A program made the position numbers and the translations under genes. A stretch of DNA of 7,675 nt from positions 1 through 7,675 of the forward strand of contig NZ_JAGKWP010000107.1 in the NCBI RefSeq assembly GCF_021151785.1, given 5' to 3'. Every line of letters starts with the position of its first letter. The first letter of the stretch is position 1. Below, piece after piece: positions 6,143 through 7,675 of this stretch. The stretch comes from Flavobacterium sp. (lineage in GTDB: Bacteria > Bacteroidota > Bacteroidia > Flavobacteriales > Flavobacteriaceae). The notes beneath the pieces are model-generated. The model saw only the letters and a list, made by a program, of their open reading frames with translations, searched no databases and was not told the DNA's origin.

Positions 6143-6266
6143 CAATGTTTGGCAAGAAAACCTATTCTTTTTTTAATAATTTATGGATTAGAATAGTCTT
6201 AAAAGCTAATTCAATGAGTGTTAGGATAATCGGGAAAAAAAATTATAAAAAACATATTTTTATTTA

Positions 6267-6274
6267 TACTTTTG
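6267..6274 (+). promoter_or_regulatory. Promoter -7 element of the alpha-oxoamine synthase gene
   Basis: TACTTTTG matches TAnnTTTG and ends 23 nt before the ATG at 6298. No TTG is seen at the usual -33 distance; that region is A-rich. It supports the 6298 start and argues against the longer open frame reaching back to 6097. The 191-bp divergent region (6107-6297) holds this element and the lyase promoter. Confidence 0.5.
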
Positions 6275-6297
6275 TCCGACAAATTAAGAATAGAATC

Positions 6298-7557
6298 ATG
6301 GTTAAAGATTTATTTGAAAGAATACAACAAAATAAAGGTCCATTAGGTAAATGGGCTTCACAAGCAGAAGGATATTATGTATTTCCAAAGTTAGAAGGAG
6401 AATTAGGCCCAAGAATGAAATTTCACGGAAAAGAAATTCTGAATTGGAGTATCAATGATTATTTAGGATTAGCAAATCATCCTGAGGTTAGAAAAGTAGA
6501 TGCTGAAGCTGCTGCTCAATATGGCGCGGCTTATCCTATGGGGGCACGAATGATGAGCGGACATACTACTTTACACGAACAATTGCAAAATGAATTAGCT
6601 GCCTTTGTTGGAAAAGAAGCGGCTTATTTATTGAATTTTGGTTACCAAGGAATGGTTTCAACTATTGATGCATTGGTGACAAAAAATGATGTTATTGTAT
6701 ATGACGTTGATGGTCACGGATGTATCATTGATGGTGTTCGTTTACACATGGGTAAGCGTTTTACTTACAAGCACAATGATGTTGAAAGTTTAGAAAAGAA
6801 CTTGCAACGTGCAACTAAAATGGCAGAAGAATTAGGAGGTGGTATTTTAGTTATCACTGAAGGTGTTTTTGGAATGAGAGGGCAGCAAGGAAAATTAAAA
6901 GAAATTGTAGCTCTAAAAGAAAAATACAATTTCCGATTATTAGTCGATGATGCTCATGGGTTTGGAACATTAGGTAAAACAGGAGCAGGAGCAGGTGAAG
7001 AGCAAGGTTGTCAAGATGGAATTGATGTCTATTTTTCAACCTTTGCAAAATCAATGGCTGGAATAGGGGCTTTTGTGGCTGGTGACCAAGATATTATTGA
7101 TTACTTGAAATATAATTTACGTTCCCAAATGTTTGCTAAATCATTACCTATGATTTATACAGTTGGAGCATTAAAACGTTTAGAAATGTTGCGTTCAATG
7201 CCAGAATTGAAAGATAAATTATGGGAGAATGTAAATTATTTACAAAATGGTTTAAAAGCAAAAGGATTTAATATTGGAGATACAAATACTTGTGTAACCC
7301 CTGTGTATCTTGAAGGTTCTATTCCTGAGGCAATGGTTATGGTTAATGACTTAAGAGAAAATTACAACATTTTCTTGTCTATAGTAGTGTATCCAGTGAT
7401 ACCAAAAGGAATTATTTTATTAAGAATGATTCCTACGGCTTCTCATACTATTGCTGATATAGATGAAACATTAGCTGCTTTTGAAGCAATCAGAGAGAAA
7501 TTAGTAAATGGAACATACAAGGCATTAGCTGATGCTAATGTTGAAAATGTTTCCTAA
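6298..7557 (+). CDS. PLP-dependent alpha-oxoamine synthase, serine palmitoyltransferase-like
   Basis: Fold-type I PLP enzyme that condenses an amino acid with an acyl thioester, releasing CO2; relatives are serine palmitoyltransferase, glycine C-acetyltransferase and 8-amino-7-oxononanoate synthase. The 419 residues are near family length. Seen: NDYLGLANHPEV (53-64) and the glycine-rich MGARMMSGHTTLHEQLQ (81-97), both family hallmarks; His140 in DGHGCIIDG, which should stack on the PLP ring; DDAH (217-220), with Asp217 for the pyridine nitrogen and His220; and TFAKSMAGIGAF (248-259), with Lys251 as the Schiff-base lysine. The C-terminal domain has IPKGIILLRMIPTASHT (368-384). The ATG at 6298 is chosen because the upstream extension overlaps the divergent lyase and its promoter. 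In Bacteroidota such enzymes start sphingolipid (serine) or sulfonolipid (cysteate) synthesis; the amino acid and acyl donor cannot be told from sequence alone. No bio or tdh genes are adjacent, which mildly disfavours biotin or threonine roles. Confidence 0.88.
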   Translation: MVKDLFERIQQNKGPLGKWASQAEGYYVFPKLEGELGPRMKFHGKEILNWSINDYLGLANHPEVRKVDAEAAAQYGAAYPMGARMMSGHTTLHEQLQNELAAFVGKEAAYLLNFGYQGMVSTIDALVTKNDVIVYDVDGHGCIIDGVRLHMGKRFTYKHNDVESLEKNLQRATKMAEELGGGILVITEGVFGMRGQQGKLKEIVALKEKYNFRLLVDDAHGFGTLGKTGAGAGEEQGCQDGIDVYFSTFAKSMAGIGAFVAGDQDIIDYLKYNLRSQMFAKSLPMIYTVGALKRLEMLRSMPELKDKLWENVNYLQNGLKAKGFNIGDTNTCVTPVYLEGSIPEAMVMVNDLRENYNIFLSIVVYPVIPKGIILLRMIPTASHTIADIDETLAAFEAIREKLVNGTYKALADANVENVS

Positions 7558-7578
7558 CAAAATCATGTAACATTTATG

Positions 7579-7610
7579 AAATGCGTCTTATTCATAGGCG
7601 CATTTTTTAT
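7579..7610 (+). terminator. Rho-independent terminator after the alpha-oxoamine synthase gene
   Basis: AAATGCGTCT (7579-7588) pairs with AGGCGCATTT (7596-7605), a 10-bp stem with one G-U pair and a 7-nt loop, followed by a T-rich tail (TTTTTTAT). It begins 21 nt after the stop codon. Confidence 0.85.
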
Positions 7611-7675
7611 TTAACTGAATTTCAATATTTTGTTTTATTATTTGTTGCATTAAAAGAATTAAGTTTAAAAAAAAT
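7611..7675. other. AT-rich intergenic end of the window
   Basis: I see no open frame, RNA or clear promoter here. The stretch is AT-rich, with TTTTG and TTTG tracts but no complete TAnnTTTG, and ends in an A-run at the window edge. It is probably the start of the upstream region of a gene outside the window. Confidence 0.5.

Noticed and set aside
6097..6297. 67-residue N-terminal extension of the alpha-oxoamine synthase
   Set aside because: It would begin at TTG inside the divergent HMG-CoA lyase gene and run through two promoters. The peptide is Lys/Phe-rich with no homology feel, and the ATG at 6298 has a suitable upstream -7 box.
6854..7054. 66-codon minus-strand open frame
   Set aside because: Antisense to the PLP-binding region of the alpha-oxoamine synthase; Leu/His-rich shadow translation.

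Overview
The window looks like chromosomal DNA from a flavobacterium (Bacteroidota, Flavobacteriia, probably Flavobacteriaceae). The evidence is AT-rich sequence, starts preceded by A/T-rich DNA instead of Shine-Dalgarno sites, several promoters with the Bacteroidota -7 element TAnnTTTG, and flavobacterial-type proteins throughout. The genes are housekeeping or lipid-metabolism genes. I see no phage, transposon, CRISPR array, toxin-antitoxin or defence system, and no RNA gene.

Layout. Positions 1-1215 (minus) hold fabF, the elongating 3-oxoacyl-ACP synthase II, cut by the window edge a few residues before its C-terminus. Positions 1216-1296 hold an AAGTTTC heptamer inverted repeat. Positions 1297-2544 (minus) hold a DEAD-box RNA helicase whose last ~33 codons are the C-terminal part of an acyl carrier protein. 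A divergent promoter region separates it from mnmD (2672-3346, plus), a tRNA wobble-uridine methyltransferase. A 65-residue hypothetical protein follows (3451-3648, plus). A bidirectional terminator hairpin separates that from the convergent guaB (3708-5180, minus; IMP dehydrogenase). Upstream of guaB, on the same strand, lies a hydroxymethylglutaryl-CoA lyase (5243-6106). Divergent from the lyase is an alpha-oxoamine synthase of the serine palmitoyltransferase type (6298-7557, plus), closed by a terminator hairpin.

The most notable point is the helicase/ACP junction at about 1380-1405. Bacteria commonly carry acpP directly before fabF. Here only the 3' end of acpP remains, fused in frame to a helicase that lacks its usual basic tail. 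The ACP segment has no Asp-Ser-Leu phosphopantetheine site. Codon choice also changes at this point: the acpP'/fabF side uses many C-ending codons and GCC for alanine, and the helicase and everything to its right are AT-rich. This is either a real deletion/recombination through a short shared sequence or, at least as likely, an assembly chimera of two related genomes. The sequence alone cannot decide.

In function, fabF and the acpP remnant belong to fatty acid synthesis. The alpha-oxoamine synthase would draw on acyl-CoA/ACP to start a sphingolipid- or sulfonolipid-type long-chain base. HMG-CoA lyase finishes leucine breakdown, guaB commits IMP to GMP synthesis, and MnmD and the helicase act on RNA. 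Apart from fabF/acpP they do not form one pathway. Promoters and terminators suggest mostly separate transcription units, with read-through from the lyase into guaB possible.
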